Made by a program: the position numbers and the translations under genes. The notes beneath the pieces are model-generated. The model made no database searches and was not told the DNA's origin. It was given only the letters and a program-made list of their open reading frames with translations. Source: Mytilus trossulus (lineage: Eukaryota; Mollusca; Bivalvia; Mytilida; Mytilidae). From it: a stretch of DNA of 64,000 nucleotides. Shown here piece after piece: positions 11,570 through 23,600 of this stretch. The stretch is taken from contig NC_086376.1 in NCBI RefSeq assembly GCF_036588685.1, positions 12,105,911 through 12,169,910 of the forward strand. The letters run 5' to 3'. The first letter of the stretch is position 1, and the number at the start of each line of letters is the position of its first letter.

Positions 11570-11890
11570 CTTAGCCTCCCGGAGCACATGAGATTATCCC
11601 CAGTTTTTGGTAAAGAGCGTGTTGCTTAGTTTTCTATATTTTGGCTTGTGTACTATAATTTGTCGTCTGTTCGTCTCTTTCGTTTTTAGCCATGCCGTTG
11701 TCAACAACTATTGGTTATCAACAATGAGCAAAGACAATAACGCATAGTCAGCTATAAAATGCCCCAAAATGACAAATGTAAAACAATTTAATCTAGGAAA
11801 CTTACGGCTTAATTTATCTACAGAATGATGAACGATAAACAATTATTTGACTCAGCAACACACGACAACCACTAAATGACGAGTTCCTGA
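11570..11890 (+). repeat. PLE-tail copy (T) followed by a family B copy
   Basis: 11570-11715 matches the T family ('ggagcacatgagatt', 'ccatgccgttgtca'). 11725-11890 matches family B, with 'caacaatgagcaaag', 'gcatagtcagctataaaa', 'acaaatgtaaaacaattt' and 'cgacaaccactaaat' in the family order. Nothing coding is seen from 10830 to 11570 or from 11890 to 12650. Confidence 0.6.
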
Positions 11891-12649
11891 CTTAATTGTT
11901 TAATTTTTGTGTCATTTGGTTTCTTGTGAAGAATTGTCTCATTTGTAATTATACCACATTTTATATTTTGTTTATATATAAAAAAAAAATCCAATAAATT
12001 TCAATGTTAAAAAAAAAAATGAAGAGCAAATAAAATAAAATTTTAATAAAACACCATAGCAACTTAGAGAATACTTACAGTGTACACGGAATATACTATT
12101 TTGCCTTAGATTTCTGGGTCTTTGTAAAATGATCTGTATACTTTAAGAAAACAGACAAGTAACATCAGTTTTAGATCACTGGGCCTTTGAAGGCTGTAGA
12201 TTTCAAGGTTTGATCTCTACAGTCTTTTTCATTTTGATAGTATGTAAAATTAAATGCATATTTTGTTTATTTTATTTTTGATGAATGAGATGTTTAGATT
12301 TGAAAATTAGTAAAAGACCACGAACAAAGATTGTTTTTTTTTTTATGCAATGTTGCAATAATCGCATACAATTTAATGTTACAAATAAAACAAAAACACA
12401 TGCCTTTGTACGTGTTTATACTATAAATCTTGATTTCATATTGTAAACAATCAGAAATGATCGATGATGGCGAAGCTTTTAATGAAGCAAATAATTTTAA
12501 CTACCATCTTTACAAAAGTACAGGAAACTTTAAAACCTAAAATGTCTCTTCTTCTGAATTAATAACATTATCTACATTTGAAACTGTATCAATAAGATTT
12601 GTTTCCTGATATATTGCGCTATACGTTGTAATCATGTTATAAAAAGTTT

Positions 12650-15100
12650 ATGATTTATATTGGTAACGATCAACGAACTCATTATGGCGTTCATAAAATT
12701 TATGAAGGGATGATTTCAATTTCGTTATTTGTAAGCTTTTGTCTAAAAGCTTCCATGTGAGCAGTAATCCTCTTTCAAGGAAATCATGATAGGAAATATA
12801 AGTCCTCGAGTGTTGTATCAACTGGGAGATATACTTTGTATGCAGACGCTGCTTGAATGTTGCTCTATAGAAACAGAAAGTTACAATAGAGAAGCTAAAA
12901 TAATATTTTTTGTTTTAAAGTTTTGTTTTTAACAGAGCCTTGTAGTCAATTTCTTGATTCAAGATTTGAGGCAGATTTAATTAACTTATCTATTATCCTA
13001 TATCATAAGCTCGATTGTATGTATAGATGTGGTCAACACATTCACCAAATTTTGCATCATCTACATAGCAGTAAGTAAAGTTAAAGGATACTGTTAATTT
13101 CTTTACTTTCTTCCTAATAAGTTCCTGTATTAAGTCAGATTCGTGTGAATAAAGGAACAATTCAGCAAGTTAGTTCCCATGGAAATGCTGATTATTTCTT
13201 GTTAAAAAACAATTCCTTTTAACGTAGCAAATGTTTTGTAAATCAAAAAATCAAGCATCCTGATAATGTCAGTTTCAAGGGATTGTTTGTTCGAATCGTG
13301 GTGATTTCACAAAGTAGCTACATATAGGATTTATCCATCTCTAAGATAAGATACTTGTATCTATATTAGCCATTCTTTAATGAATCAAATCAGGACCAGA
13401 TCGTTTTGTTTTTTGTTTTTTTTAGTTTGGAATGGTGCAGAGAGTGTAGAAAAGGAAATGTTTTAATATATAATGCAAGATAAAATAAGTCTTAAATTGT
13501 ATGTTCTCTTTAAGATCTTTAGAATTTATAAGTCTTCACATCTGATTCACGTCACATCTAGAGTAGGTAGTTTCTCGGAAACTTAAAAGTACGATCTTGA
13601 GTTGTTGATTTGTTGATGTTGATAATTAAGAACGAGATTTTGTGAAACATTTGGAAGACACAGGAATGTATCTTTGTGTGTAAGGGAACTTATGTCGTCA
13701 AGGTATCTCATACACACATCTTTTGTTGTTTGAGGCTTGATTTGGTGGAAAAACATATTTGTCATGGAGGTAGGACAAGATTTTTGCAACATTTATGGTC
13801 TTTACCGATTGATGTAGCATGGGTATTCATAGACCTTCTTTCTTAAGTCTGATTCTGACCTAACACCCGTAATCAATTCGCAAAGAGTATCTACGGATCT
13901 ATATCTTATGTTTTATCCATTGCCTGGTATAAATTATATCTAAAAATCTTCAACTAAACCCATCAGTATGTTGAAGTTGTGTTTCCTATTGATGGATTAA
14001 GGCTCACGACATTTCTGGCCTTTGGACAACACATTTCGCAGAGAATCGTATTGACTATGGTTCGGTCAACAGTAAAAACGTTAAAAAAAAAGCGGAATTA
14101 TATATGAATGGGAAACTAGCACAGGCGCAATCAGGAGGTTTAGACTTGAAGTCCTTATATCGTGCAACAGGTGTTTGTAATTGAAAGTTTTAGTTTTGGT
14201 TTGGTATAGGTACAAGAAATGATAGGTACATAGTACATACCGATCTTTAAAATAGAAAGGTATTTTCAAGAGAAATGATTTATGAGGATGGATATTGCCC
14301 AAGTTAAACGCATAGAAATCTTTGTTGGCAAAAGATTTTTTTTTAGAAAGTATCGTTTCCCCCCTTTTCATCTTTTCCAATGTGAATTGGTTTGAAAATT
14401 CCGTGGCTTGCAATAAACGAAATGATAGCTGTAAGTTTGAAATGGTTTGAAACAGTTGTTTTGTAACATATATTTTTCAGAGGATAAAGATTGCAAGGGC
14501 TAGTGAATAAAGCTTCGTGTAGATGTGTTGAATACCTAATGGTATGTATAACTGGCAGCAAGTCATTAACAGAGACATCATGCAGAGTAGGTGATGTATA
14601 CTGACGATGACTACTACCATGACTGCATTTATGTCGAGAAGTAGAGTTGGCAATGTTCATCAAATTCACAAAGCTACACCTAGGACTAGATAGAATACGT
14701 ATTTCATCAATTTTGTCATTGCAACTAGATCTATATGGTTTCGATGTTCCCAGTTGTCTAATAGAGTAATCTACTATTTCTCTACGGAGAGGTATTTAAA
14801 GAAGGGAATGAGTGTTAGTCCTGTGATTACCATACTGTTTTTGATTATACGAACTTGCATATAAAGGATTGAATTATCAGACTGGTTAAAATGCTGTTTT
14901 TAACAGTGTTGCTTGCACATGTTGCTGTTGCCTTGAACTATGGTCGCACATACGCGTATTTAGCTTTCTTTTCGTTCACCCGACGTTTGTCAATCCACAA
15001 AGGTCACACTCTATTCTGTAGACGACATTTGTAAATTTACATTTCAGAACTTCGTAGTTTCTGGTAAATAAGCTTAAGACTGTTTCGTTTGATTGGTAAT
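12650..15100 (-). pseudogene. Degenerate Naiad-type Penelope-like retroelement, full domain set
   Basis: Read on the minus strand, fragments appear in the order endonuclease, linker, RT. At 15020-14976 there is 'ECDLCGL' followed by a damaged GIY-YIG core. The linker follows at 14669-14343 (TSPTLHDVSVNDLLP) and 14413-14081 (SFANKDFYAFNLGNIH, LLHDIRTSSLN). RT pieces come next at 13792-13583 ('CPTSMTN'), and the RT C-terminal segment ends near 12660. Frameshifts and stops are scattered throughout, so it cannot make a protein. It is the longest copy in the window and one of two that keep the N-terminal endonuclease region. It matches the better-preserved copy at 35440-37614 along the linker and RT. 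Confidence 0.8.
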
Positions 15101-15276
15101 GAATTGGGCATCTGTTAATAAAATCTTTCAAGTTTCGCAGTTTTTCGTTTAACATTTCGAAATAAGACAGTGTTGTCCAGAGTCATTGTATAAGAAAACA
15201 ACAACCCGGTAAAAACACATTTAAAGTGTTAAATAATCCTAGAATTAAGATAATACACAATTGTTCTTTAATATAT

Positions 15277-15282
15277 TTTATT
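15277..15282 (-). terminator. Poly(A) signal AATAAA of small secreted peptide gene 1
   Basis: A canonical AATAAA on the minus strand lies about 125 bp beyond the TGA stop of the peptide gene. It supports the proposed last exon. Confidence 0.5.
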
Positions 15283-15406
15283 GGAAATTTTCATAAAATA
15301 AAATAATGACAAACTCTCAATTTAATTGTTTTACGCATTGACTAAACAAAACATATCTTTAAATAGTTTACTCCGATGTCACATGACGATATCAGATCGA
15401 TGAAAA

Positions 15407-16453
15407 TCATTTAAAGTTATTATAGCAAACTCTTCTATTCGATGTACCACCAACTCTGCCTAGGCTGTAGTTGTAATTGGTCATGGTGTTATAGGACCTA
15501 TCTCCTGTAATTATTTTAATTTTTTTAATAGACAAAAATACAATTTGTTAATGCCATATAAGGATAAAATAACTAGTTTAATATAATGAAGACAAGAATA
15601 AGTTTAAAAGATAATCAAAACACAGTGCAGTTTGATATTTTAAGAGTTCACTCTGTATAGTTCTACCAGACCAAAATAGGTCATGAACATTTTTTGTAAG
15701 ATAGTCTGAAGTTTTTTCTTATTAGGATCTACATAAACTGTGAAGAGCAATTCTGGATTTATTCTGGATTTATCCGACAGCACAGTTGAACAGACTCAGT
15801 TTTTTACGCCTTCATAAAATGATATATTCTGAGCGGGACGTAAAGAAAATTTCTTTAGCAGGAGAAAGATATAAGTAAAAATGTTAAAATGCATGGCATA
15901 CCTATATATCTAAGAGTATATGTAATATTGAATTTTATAAATATAAATTAAAAAGTAAAGTATACATTAGACCATCAGTGACATGCTGTTCCTCGCCATG
16001 GTCATCGACCCAAAGTTTGCAATGTACAGTAGTGGTACTTAAGTTTGGTACTTTTAAACATTTTTATTCGATCGTCACTGATGAGTCTTTTGTTGACGAA
16101 ACGCGTTCGGCCACATTTTAATCCTGGTATCAATGAGTTTGATATTTTAAAGATAACATATCATTATTATATGCACTGTATCGACGTATTTCTATTCTGT
16201 TATTTTCATTGGTTATATGATTTGATAATGTTTGTGGACAAAAGAAAGACTGCAATTTTATTTATTTTATGTATATATTTTTAAAATCAAACGACTATAG
16301 CATGTTTGCTTGAAAAAATATTATTAAACAAGTAAACTTACTTTGGCGAAAAAAGTAGTCCACGGGATTATATGCCTCGATATTCAGTGGCATTGAAAAA
16401 CCGCAATGGCAAAATAACAACAAAAATGTTGAAATTAACACGAAACGTTCCAT
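15407..16453 (-). CDS. Small secreted peptide 1 (69 aa), two coding exons
   Basis: Not recognised. Coding exons are 16453-16342 and 15504-15407. Exon 1 starts MERFVLISTFLLLFCHC, a strong signal peptide with a likely cut near Ser20, then an acidic stretch (NIEAYNPVDYFFRQ). The donor is a perfect GTAAGT (16341-16336). The intron is phase 1: A plus GA gives Arg. Exon 2 follows 'aattacag' and encodes a Tyr/Asn-rich tail with 'SLGRVGGTSNRR' and one Cys, ending NNFK. Exon 1 has its own acceptor at 16467-16469. An upstream exon ending at 16605 with donor GTACGT could be the 5' UTR; spliced, it would also allow an in-frame upstream ATG. AATAAA lies ~125 bp downstream. The gene shares signal peptide, phase-1 junction and 'GA' second-exon start with the two peptide genes at 39.3-41.5 and 46.9-47.5 kb, but its tail is the most divergent. 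Expression is unproven. Confidence 0.55.
16045..16135 (+). repeat. Family C fragment inside the intergenic side of peptide gene 1 intron
   Basis: It contains the family C 3' signature 'cgtcactgatgagtctttt', 'gacgaaacgcg' and 'cctggtatcaatga'. A 79-codon ORF on the plus strand here is a by-product of this repeat. Confidence 0.6.
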
Positions 16454-16604
16454 TCTTTTTTCTTGTCTGTGGAACGTACTATTTTGTAAGAATAAACTTA
16501 AAGGCGGCGCAAAAAAATAATATATTACACATATAAGCGAAACATTTATATAGGAAGATTGATTCACATTTTATAAAAAACTGAAAAAATAAAAACAAAC
16601 GTAC

Positions 16605-16665
16605 CTTCCGTCTGCAGTTTTCAAGGCCGTCATTCGGTTAATCGAGGACTCAGTGCGTTGTTTCA
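16605..16665 (-). other. Candidate 5' UTR exon of small peptide gene 1
   Basis: On the minus strand the sequence '...gacggaag|gtacgt' is a good splice donor (exon end 16605). It lies about 140 bp before the acceptor at 16467-16469. The 5' limit is not defined; no TATA box is evident. Confidence 0.35.
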
Positions 16666-17009
16666 CATTCGTAAATATGAAGTTACAAAGGAGAATAGTC
16701 CGTAGATCTAAGAAATATTTGACCGTTAATTTGATTTATCAAAAAGAAAATTATAAAGTCAATTGCAAATTTTACAGTATGAATAATCCAGGTCGCCTTT
16801 AAATATACCAGTGGCAAAACTAGTAGGTTTTTGTATGTCACTTTTACTTTATACAACAAAGAAGTGTTACGCAGTAGTGGATTCTGAGGGAAATCGGAAT
16901 GTACATGAAAACAAGGCCATCCAAACTCATTTCTTTGAAAAAAGTATGTTGTTGGAAATAAATTATGCAATATACTAAATTCAAGTCGTGGCACATACAA
17001 AGAATAAAT

Positions 17010-17400
17010 TAACTCATCATAGATACCAAGATTAAATTTTGTATTTACGCCAAAGTGCGTTTCGTCTACAAAAGACTCATCAGTGAAGCTCGATTCCGAA
17101 CATAGTTAAAAAGGCCAAATAAAGAACGAAGTATAAGTGCATTGAAGACCAGCATTCCCAAACGTTTTGCCAAATACAGCTAAGGTAATCTATTCATAAT
17201 TCAAAATAATTAATTCAAACGTTTTGTAAACAGTAAATTTATAAATATGAACATATCAATGATAAATCATATAAGAACAGACTGGCTACTGCGCTGGTGG
17301 TACCCTCGAGGAATTAATATTCCACCAGCAGTGGCATCGACCCAGTGGTGGTAAATAAAGTCATCATAGATACCAGGATTAAATTTTGCAAAAGTTTGCA
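17010..17400 (-). repeat. Two adjoining family C fragments, minus orientation
   Basis: 17025-17120 reads 'catcatagataccaagatta', 'gcgtttcgtctac' and 'gactcatcagtga'. 17280-17400 reads 'ctggtggtaccctcgagga' and 'gcagtggcatcgaccc'. Both are the reverse complement of the family seen at 19045-19410. 17400-17880 holds no recognisable gene. Confidence 0.6.
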
Positions 17401-17879
17401 AAGTATTGACAAAAATAGACATAGCATGATTAACCTAATCATCGGGAAACATTTCTGTTTCAACCTGACGGGTATTCATATTATCAAACATAAATAATTG
17501 AAAGTGGGGATAAAACCTACACTGTGCGTGTTAGCTTAGGGACGATGAATAGTAGGTGTAGAAACGACAAACATTAACCTGTCTCTTCATCTTATAAATA
17601 TAAATAATTGGTGCTGCTGCAAACTATAACAAATATTGTCGTATTATCTAGTCTGCTTAGACAAGCTTTAGGATTTGCAGAACCATTATACATAACTCAA
17701 ACGAAAACTTATGACAGATAAGCTACATAATCGTTCCGTATCTCTTAAATCCTTATAATATTGATTGGCCATCTATAGTCCGCAAATTGTCAAAATATAT
17801 CATAAGGACACAAGAGCTAGCTACTCTTCCTCATCTAATGACATATACGACAATATATATGATCGAAAATGGAAATATT

Positions 17880-18015
17880 GAGAATATATGATAATGTCTG
17901 TACCAAGTCAGGAATATGGAAGTTGTTATCAATCCGTTTGATGTGTTTGAACTTTCGATTTTGCCATTTAATTAGTGACTTTTCGTTTTTATGTTTTCCT
18001 CGGAGTTCAGTTTTT
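17880..18015 (-). repeat. Family A copy
   Basis: It carries 'ctgtaccaagtcaggaata', 'gatgtgtttgaactt', 'ttttgccattt' and 'ttttcctcgga', the reverse complement of the family A copy at 23895-24110. 18015-18900 is AT-rich with no supported gene. Confidence 0.55.
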
Positions 18016-19044
18016 TGTGATTTTACTTTTTACTACAACGTAAAAGGGTATTTTTTAATACAGTTTTTGTGCAGGTTATCCGGTGAACATTTAAAACATG
18101 TGTACTTTTAATAATATATTTCATATTATAATTGCTGATAGCAAAATAAAAACGTATGCAAATATATTGATGAGCGCGGCCATTAAATAAGCTTTTGATT
18201 TTCAAATATTTTGCCTCGAGCATCACTGAAGAGAGACTAATTGTTGAAAAGGGCATATGATGCAGCAAAATGTATAAAGGAGATTTCCTCTTAAATAACT
18301 TATTTGGTCATTGGTTATTTGTGGAAAATTGAAGAAAATCGGAATTTTTCCACAACCAAAGTTTACATTAACTATCTTTATAATAAATAAAAAGTATACT
18401 GCAAAATAAAAAAAAAGATTGTTTTCATTCAAAAGTTTGACAGACAAACCTATAAATTATACCGAATCGACCGACTACTTATAATCGTGGGTATATACAA
18501 ACAACAATAGTGGAATGCATTGTAGAAATAAGAATTTTAATAGATGATAAATATGCTTTCTGGGGGAAAGGTTGCAGTATTATGCATTTCTTAGAATTGC
18601 CAATTTGTGTTATTTGATAGCAGTAGTTTTTGATTGATAAAACGAGCCTATTGAACTTTATGGTTTTGCATTTATATGATTATCCCTATTCCAACTGCAA
18701 TACATTATGATCCATAAAGAAAAACTAGATAAAACATAAATCATTTAAGAAAAACACACTTTTAACTTGACCTGTCATTTCTTATTTTGAATAAATCAAA
18801 CTATAAAAAGTACATTTACCTTTAATTTATCATTAGCTTGATGGATGATTTTAATTGTGTTTTTACAAGAAAAAAAACAAATAAACCTTCTATTTACTAG
18901 TAATCAATAGATTTAAGAAGATGTTGTATGCGTGCTAATAAGACAACTCTCCATCGAAGTCATAATTTGTAGATCAAAGTAATATAAGGACCTCAATCAG
19001 GAGCATTGGTGTATTGCATTATAATACTGTTACCTTTAATGACT

Positions 19045-19410
19045 ATTTACACCACTGGGTCGATGCCACTGCAGGTGGACGTTTCGTCTCCGATGATTTC
19101 ACCAGCCCAGTTGTCCTCACTTCGGTGTTGACATGAATATAAATATTAATTGATCATTTTTAAAAATTTCCTGTTAAAAAACTTTGAATTCTTCTAAAAA
19201 CTAAGGATTTTCTTACCACAGGAATAGATTACCTTAGCCATATTTGGCATAACTTTTTGGAATTTTGTGTCCTCAATTTGTACTTTTTGGCTTTATAACT
19301 ATTTTGGTCTAAGAGTCACTGATAAGTCTTGTGTAGACGACACGCATATCTGGCGTATTGGGTTATAATCCTGGTACCTGTGATAACTATTTACAAAACA
19401 AATTATTTTG
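19045..19410 (+). repeat. Near-complete family C element
   Basis: It runs in order from 'caccactgggtcgatgccac', 'tggacgtttcgtctccgatg' and 'cacttcggtgttgacatga' to 'ttaccttagcc', 'aactttttggaattt', 'agagtcactgataagtctt' and 'ttataatcctggtacctgtg'. Partial copies lie at 30815-31140, 42570-42690, 43370-43590, 43850-44135, 46610-46700 and 53025-53155 (+). I know this as a very common mussel dispersed repeat. A family B scrap lies just upstream (18905-18960). Confidence 0.7.
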
Positions 19411-19679
19411 TTGATCATAGTACTAGAAAAGAAGTGAAAATTTACAGTCATATCAGACCACTTGTTTTTTACAATATTCCATTTGATGTTTATTTCGAGG
19501 ATAGGGCACATAGTGGGTCCATCTGAAGTTAAAGTTCAAATTACAATGCATATAAAAAGTAATCAAGGTTTTTCAATTTATACTTATCTTATTGTAAGAG
19601 ATACATTTTCTTATTTACCACTTATTTATTTACAAAAGACTTACTTTAAAATTAAACAGTTAAATACAATTGAGAATTG

Positions 19680-19945
19680 AAAAGGGGAATGTGTCAAAGA
19701 GACAACAACCCGACCAAATAAAAAACAACAGCAGAAGGTCACCAACAGGTCTTCAATGTAGCGAGAAATTCCCGCACCCGGAGGCGTCCTTCAGCTGGCC
19801 CCTAAACAAATATATACTAGTTCAGTGATAATGAACGCCATACTAAATTCCAAATTGTACACAAGAAACTAATATAAAAATAATACAAGACTAACAAAGG
19901 CCAGAGGCTCCTGACTTGGGACAGGCGCAAAAAGCATATTTGTAA
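19680..19945 (-). repeat. Family D element, minus orientation
   Basis: It contains 'gtgtcaaagagacaacaacc', 'gaaattcccgcacccggagg' and 'ttcagctggcccctaaaca', then 'cctgacttgggacaggcgc'. It is the reverse complement of the copies at 23245-23425 (inside an actin intron) and 33650-33820. 19945-20667 shows no further gene except the presumed actin 3' UTR next to 20668. Confidence 0.65.
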
Positions 19946-20667
19946 ATCACCAAAAATACGGCTAAGTTGAACTAAGATTTTGACCAACACTTACAAAGCT
20001 CGTTTTTTAGTACCAGACACAACTTTATCTAATGGTGAATAATCATGCCAAGTTTCAGTACAGAACTCTAGGGGTAGAAAATGTTAGATTGTGGAAGCGA
20101 CTTTTGTAATACAGTACCACGTACAGTGACAAGGCTGATCAATGTGTTTTTTTAACATGGCTTACACAGAAGGCCTTAAATTTGTTGTTTCTATACACAA
20201 CATACCTCTAAGTTACGGCGAGTAATCAAACAAGTTACATTGCCCCACTCCAAGTGGTTATTAAGTTAAAAACTGGTAATTATTATTTCGTACATTATTA
20301 ATTTATTTTTTTGGATCCTAAAAAACTATGAAGGATCATATATTTAGATTTTCTTTTCTAAGGAATATCAAAACATCCACTATGTATACCGGTTAAAGAA
20401 AATATTTTATCATATTATGTATGATCTTTATAGATTTTAAATTGAATATTTTGCACCTTATCATCTATCTTGTTAACTGTCGTATCTGTTCTGGCTAGTA
20501 TTGTTAATATTGCACTTTAACAATCTCCGGCGCAAAGATCATATCCTTGCTATTTAAATTGCTTTTCAATACTACGTAACACTACAATCATTATTGAGGA
20601 GAATGCATGGAACGGTTATGAACTCTGCGCTGGTGATTGCCACTTTTCCTTAACTTTTGACATTGGT

Positions 20668-23600
20668 TTAAAAACATTTTCTATGTACGATGCTTGATCC
20701 ATTTTCGTCATATTCTTGCTTTGAAATACACATATGTCCAAAAGTGCATAGAGAACCAAGTATAGATCCTCCAATCCAAGCAGAGTATTTTCTTTCCGGA
20801 GGTGCAATAATCTTAGTGTTCATTGCACTAGAAGATAGGGCTTCCATTTCTTTCTTCAGTCGATCAGCAATACCTAAAAGGATAAATATTACGGAATCAA
20901 TGTATAATTTTGCATCGCTATGCATTTAATTTTTAAAAGCTACTTTTGTCTTAGTATTTTATTCCGCTTAATATAAGCTACCCTTGATATTTGTTCCATT
21001 TTTTCATTTAAAAATAACGTGTTGTGTGACTGTCAATGAAACATCTATCAACCAGAAAGAAAATGACGACGGTGTTGAAAGTATTTTGCTTTGCTGAAAC
21101 AATATAGCATGCATAGACTGTCTATAGACATTATTCAGGTATGTAGCAAAACCATTAGCAGAAAAATATACTGTGGGGAGGGGGTATCAAAATGCATAAG
21201 ACAAATAAAGAAACTTTAAAATAGCAGGACAGGCAAACGACGAATAGGAAATAAAAGAAAAAAGATTTTTCATCCAATAAATTACTCACCTGGAAACATT
21301 GTGCAACCTCCTGATAACACAATATTACTGTACAGATCTTTTCTAATATCAATGTCTGACATCATAATGGAATTGTGAATCATTTCATGGATTCCACTTT
21401 GTTCCATTCCTGAAATTAATTATTAACATTTACTTAGTTATTTTATGACTCTTAGGAAGAAACAGTTAGCTATAAAGGTTAGAAACTAAGTATATTCTTG
21501 TTCCTTTCTTAATAAATCCTGTACAAATCAATCTAGTAGTTCCCACAAAATACAAACTTAACTTTTTAAGGTTTATACTATAGTTTGGAATAATAAAATA
21601 AAACGGCATAATTTCTTTTTAATTTACTAAACATACCAAGGAACGATGGCTGAAACAATGCTTCTGCGCATCGGAAGCGTTCTTCATTCCCGATTGTAAT
21701 GACATCACCATCTGGTAATTCGTATAACTTTTCCAAAGATGATGACTTGTCTGACGTGTCCATTTCTTGCTCAAAGTCGAGACAAACGTAGCACATTTTC
21801 TCCTTGATATCACTTACTATCCCTTCCATATATGGGAAGACAAAATTGTGACCCTTTTCAGGCAAGATTCTTTGGAGATATGCAGTAAGGTCTCGTCCTG
21901 CGAGTTGAGAACGTTTAATAGTGTGAGGTATAGCATACCCTAAAAAAATAATTGAATAAGTTACATCAATAATTATTTTTGAATGTGGCTGTAGTATTGA
22001 GCAAGAACTACAACACATAGTAGTTACATGTATCTTATATTACAAATTGAAGTCCTATCGTATGTAATAATATAATTCAACTTCATATATACAAACATCC
22101 GCCTTTTATAAATTTATCAGAACATCATTTCAAAATTTACTGATGAATCTTATAACATGTACTCATTTACAATACTGCATCATGAATTAAACGTATAATC
22201 TATTATTCGTCTTACTTGTTTACCTTCGTAAATTGGTACAGCATTGGAAACGCCATCTCCTGAATCAAATACTATTCCTGTTGTTCTTCCAGATGCATGC
22301 AGAGATAGAACGGCTTGTATGGCGACGTAGAAAGCAGGAGCATTTAAAGATTCCAGAAAAAACTACGGATAAATAGATTAACTAATAAATGGTCGTCAAT
22401 GATTGATTGCTTTTATTTTTGGTTTTAAACCACTTTTTTTTTTTTGAATGATCATGATTATTCATGTTTAGATTGAAACTTTTATTGCAGATCGAATTTA
22501 AGATTATCAAAAACAGAGTAAAAATCGAATAGATACAACATAATTAGTGAACGTGTCCAAAAGACACAGATGATTCTCCCCGCTTGCATATTAATTTGTA
22601 AAGGAACACCACTCTGGAACTGTAAAAGTGATGCTACCCAAACTTGTACTTGATACGAGTTTTCTGGTAATAAGCTTTGTGTATACGTTTCATAATATTT
22701 AGTTGAGGCAAACTTAAGGTAGAGAACGGCAACAAAAACTGCAGCAACTTTTCCATTTGAAAAGGGGCATAACTTTAGAACTGTAAAAGTGACGCCACCA
22801 TAATTCAAATTGATCTGTGTTTTGTGGTAATAGGCAGTGTATGCAAATTTCATTGCATTCAGTTCAGAAAAACTAAAGTTAGAAAAAGGAAATCATTTTT
22901 GGGACGTACGAACGGCCGGACGGACGGATAAACAAAGGTAAGACTTAATGCCATTTCCCCTACGACAGGAAATATTTATTAGTAGGTAGTCCTTCTTTAT
23001 CGCCATAATAAGTGCTGTCATATTATGAAAGCAGAGCCATTTCTTATTATATATATGATTGATTTTAGTGTCAAACGCCGTATTCTTCTATCTTCACTAT
23101 ATAAGTAGGGCGATTCTTTATAGGTGAAAAATTGAATATACACATGTGTGTAAGTACATGTAATGTATCTACTCTAAACATAGTTTAATTCAAAAGAATG
23201 TTATTGATAATGTTGATAATAATAACTAATAATATTTACAAAACAAATATGCATTATCACTGAACTAGTATACATATTTGTTTAGGGGCCAGCTGAAGAA
23301 CTCCTCCGGGTGCCGGAGTTTCTCGCTGCATCAAAGATTGTTGCCTTCGGCTGTTGTATGCCCTATAGTCAGGTTGTTGTCTCTTTGACACATTCCTCAT
23401 TTCCATTCTAAATTTTAAGTTGGTAAAAACAATTAAAAGACGACTTACTTCTGTCATTTTCTCTCTGTTAGCTTTGGGGTTCATTGGAGCTTCTGTTAAT
23501 ATGACAGGATGTTGTTCTGGAACCACTCGGAGTTCATTATAGAATGTATGATGCCACAGTTTTTCCATGTCGTCCCAGTTTGTAATTATTCCGTGTTCAA

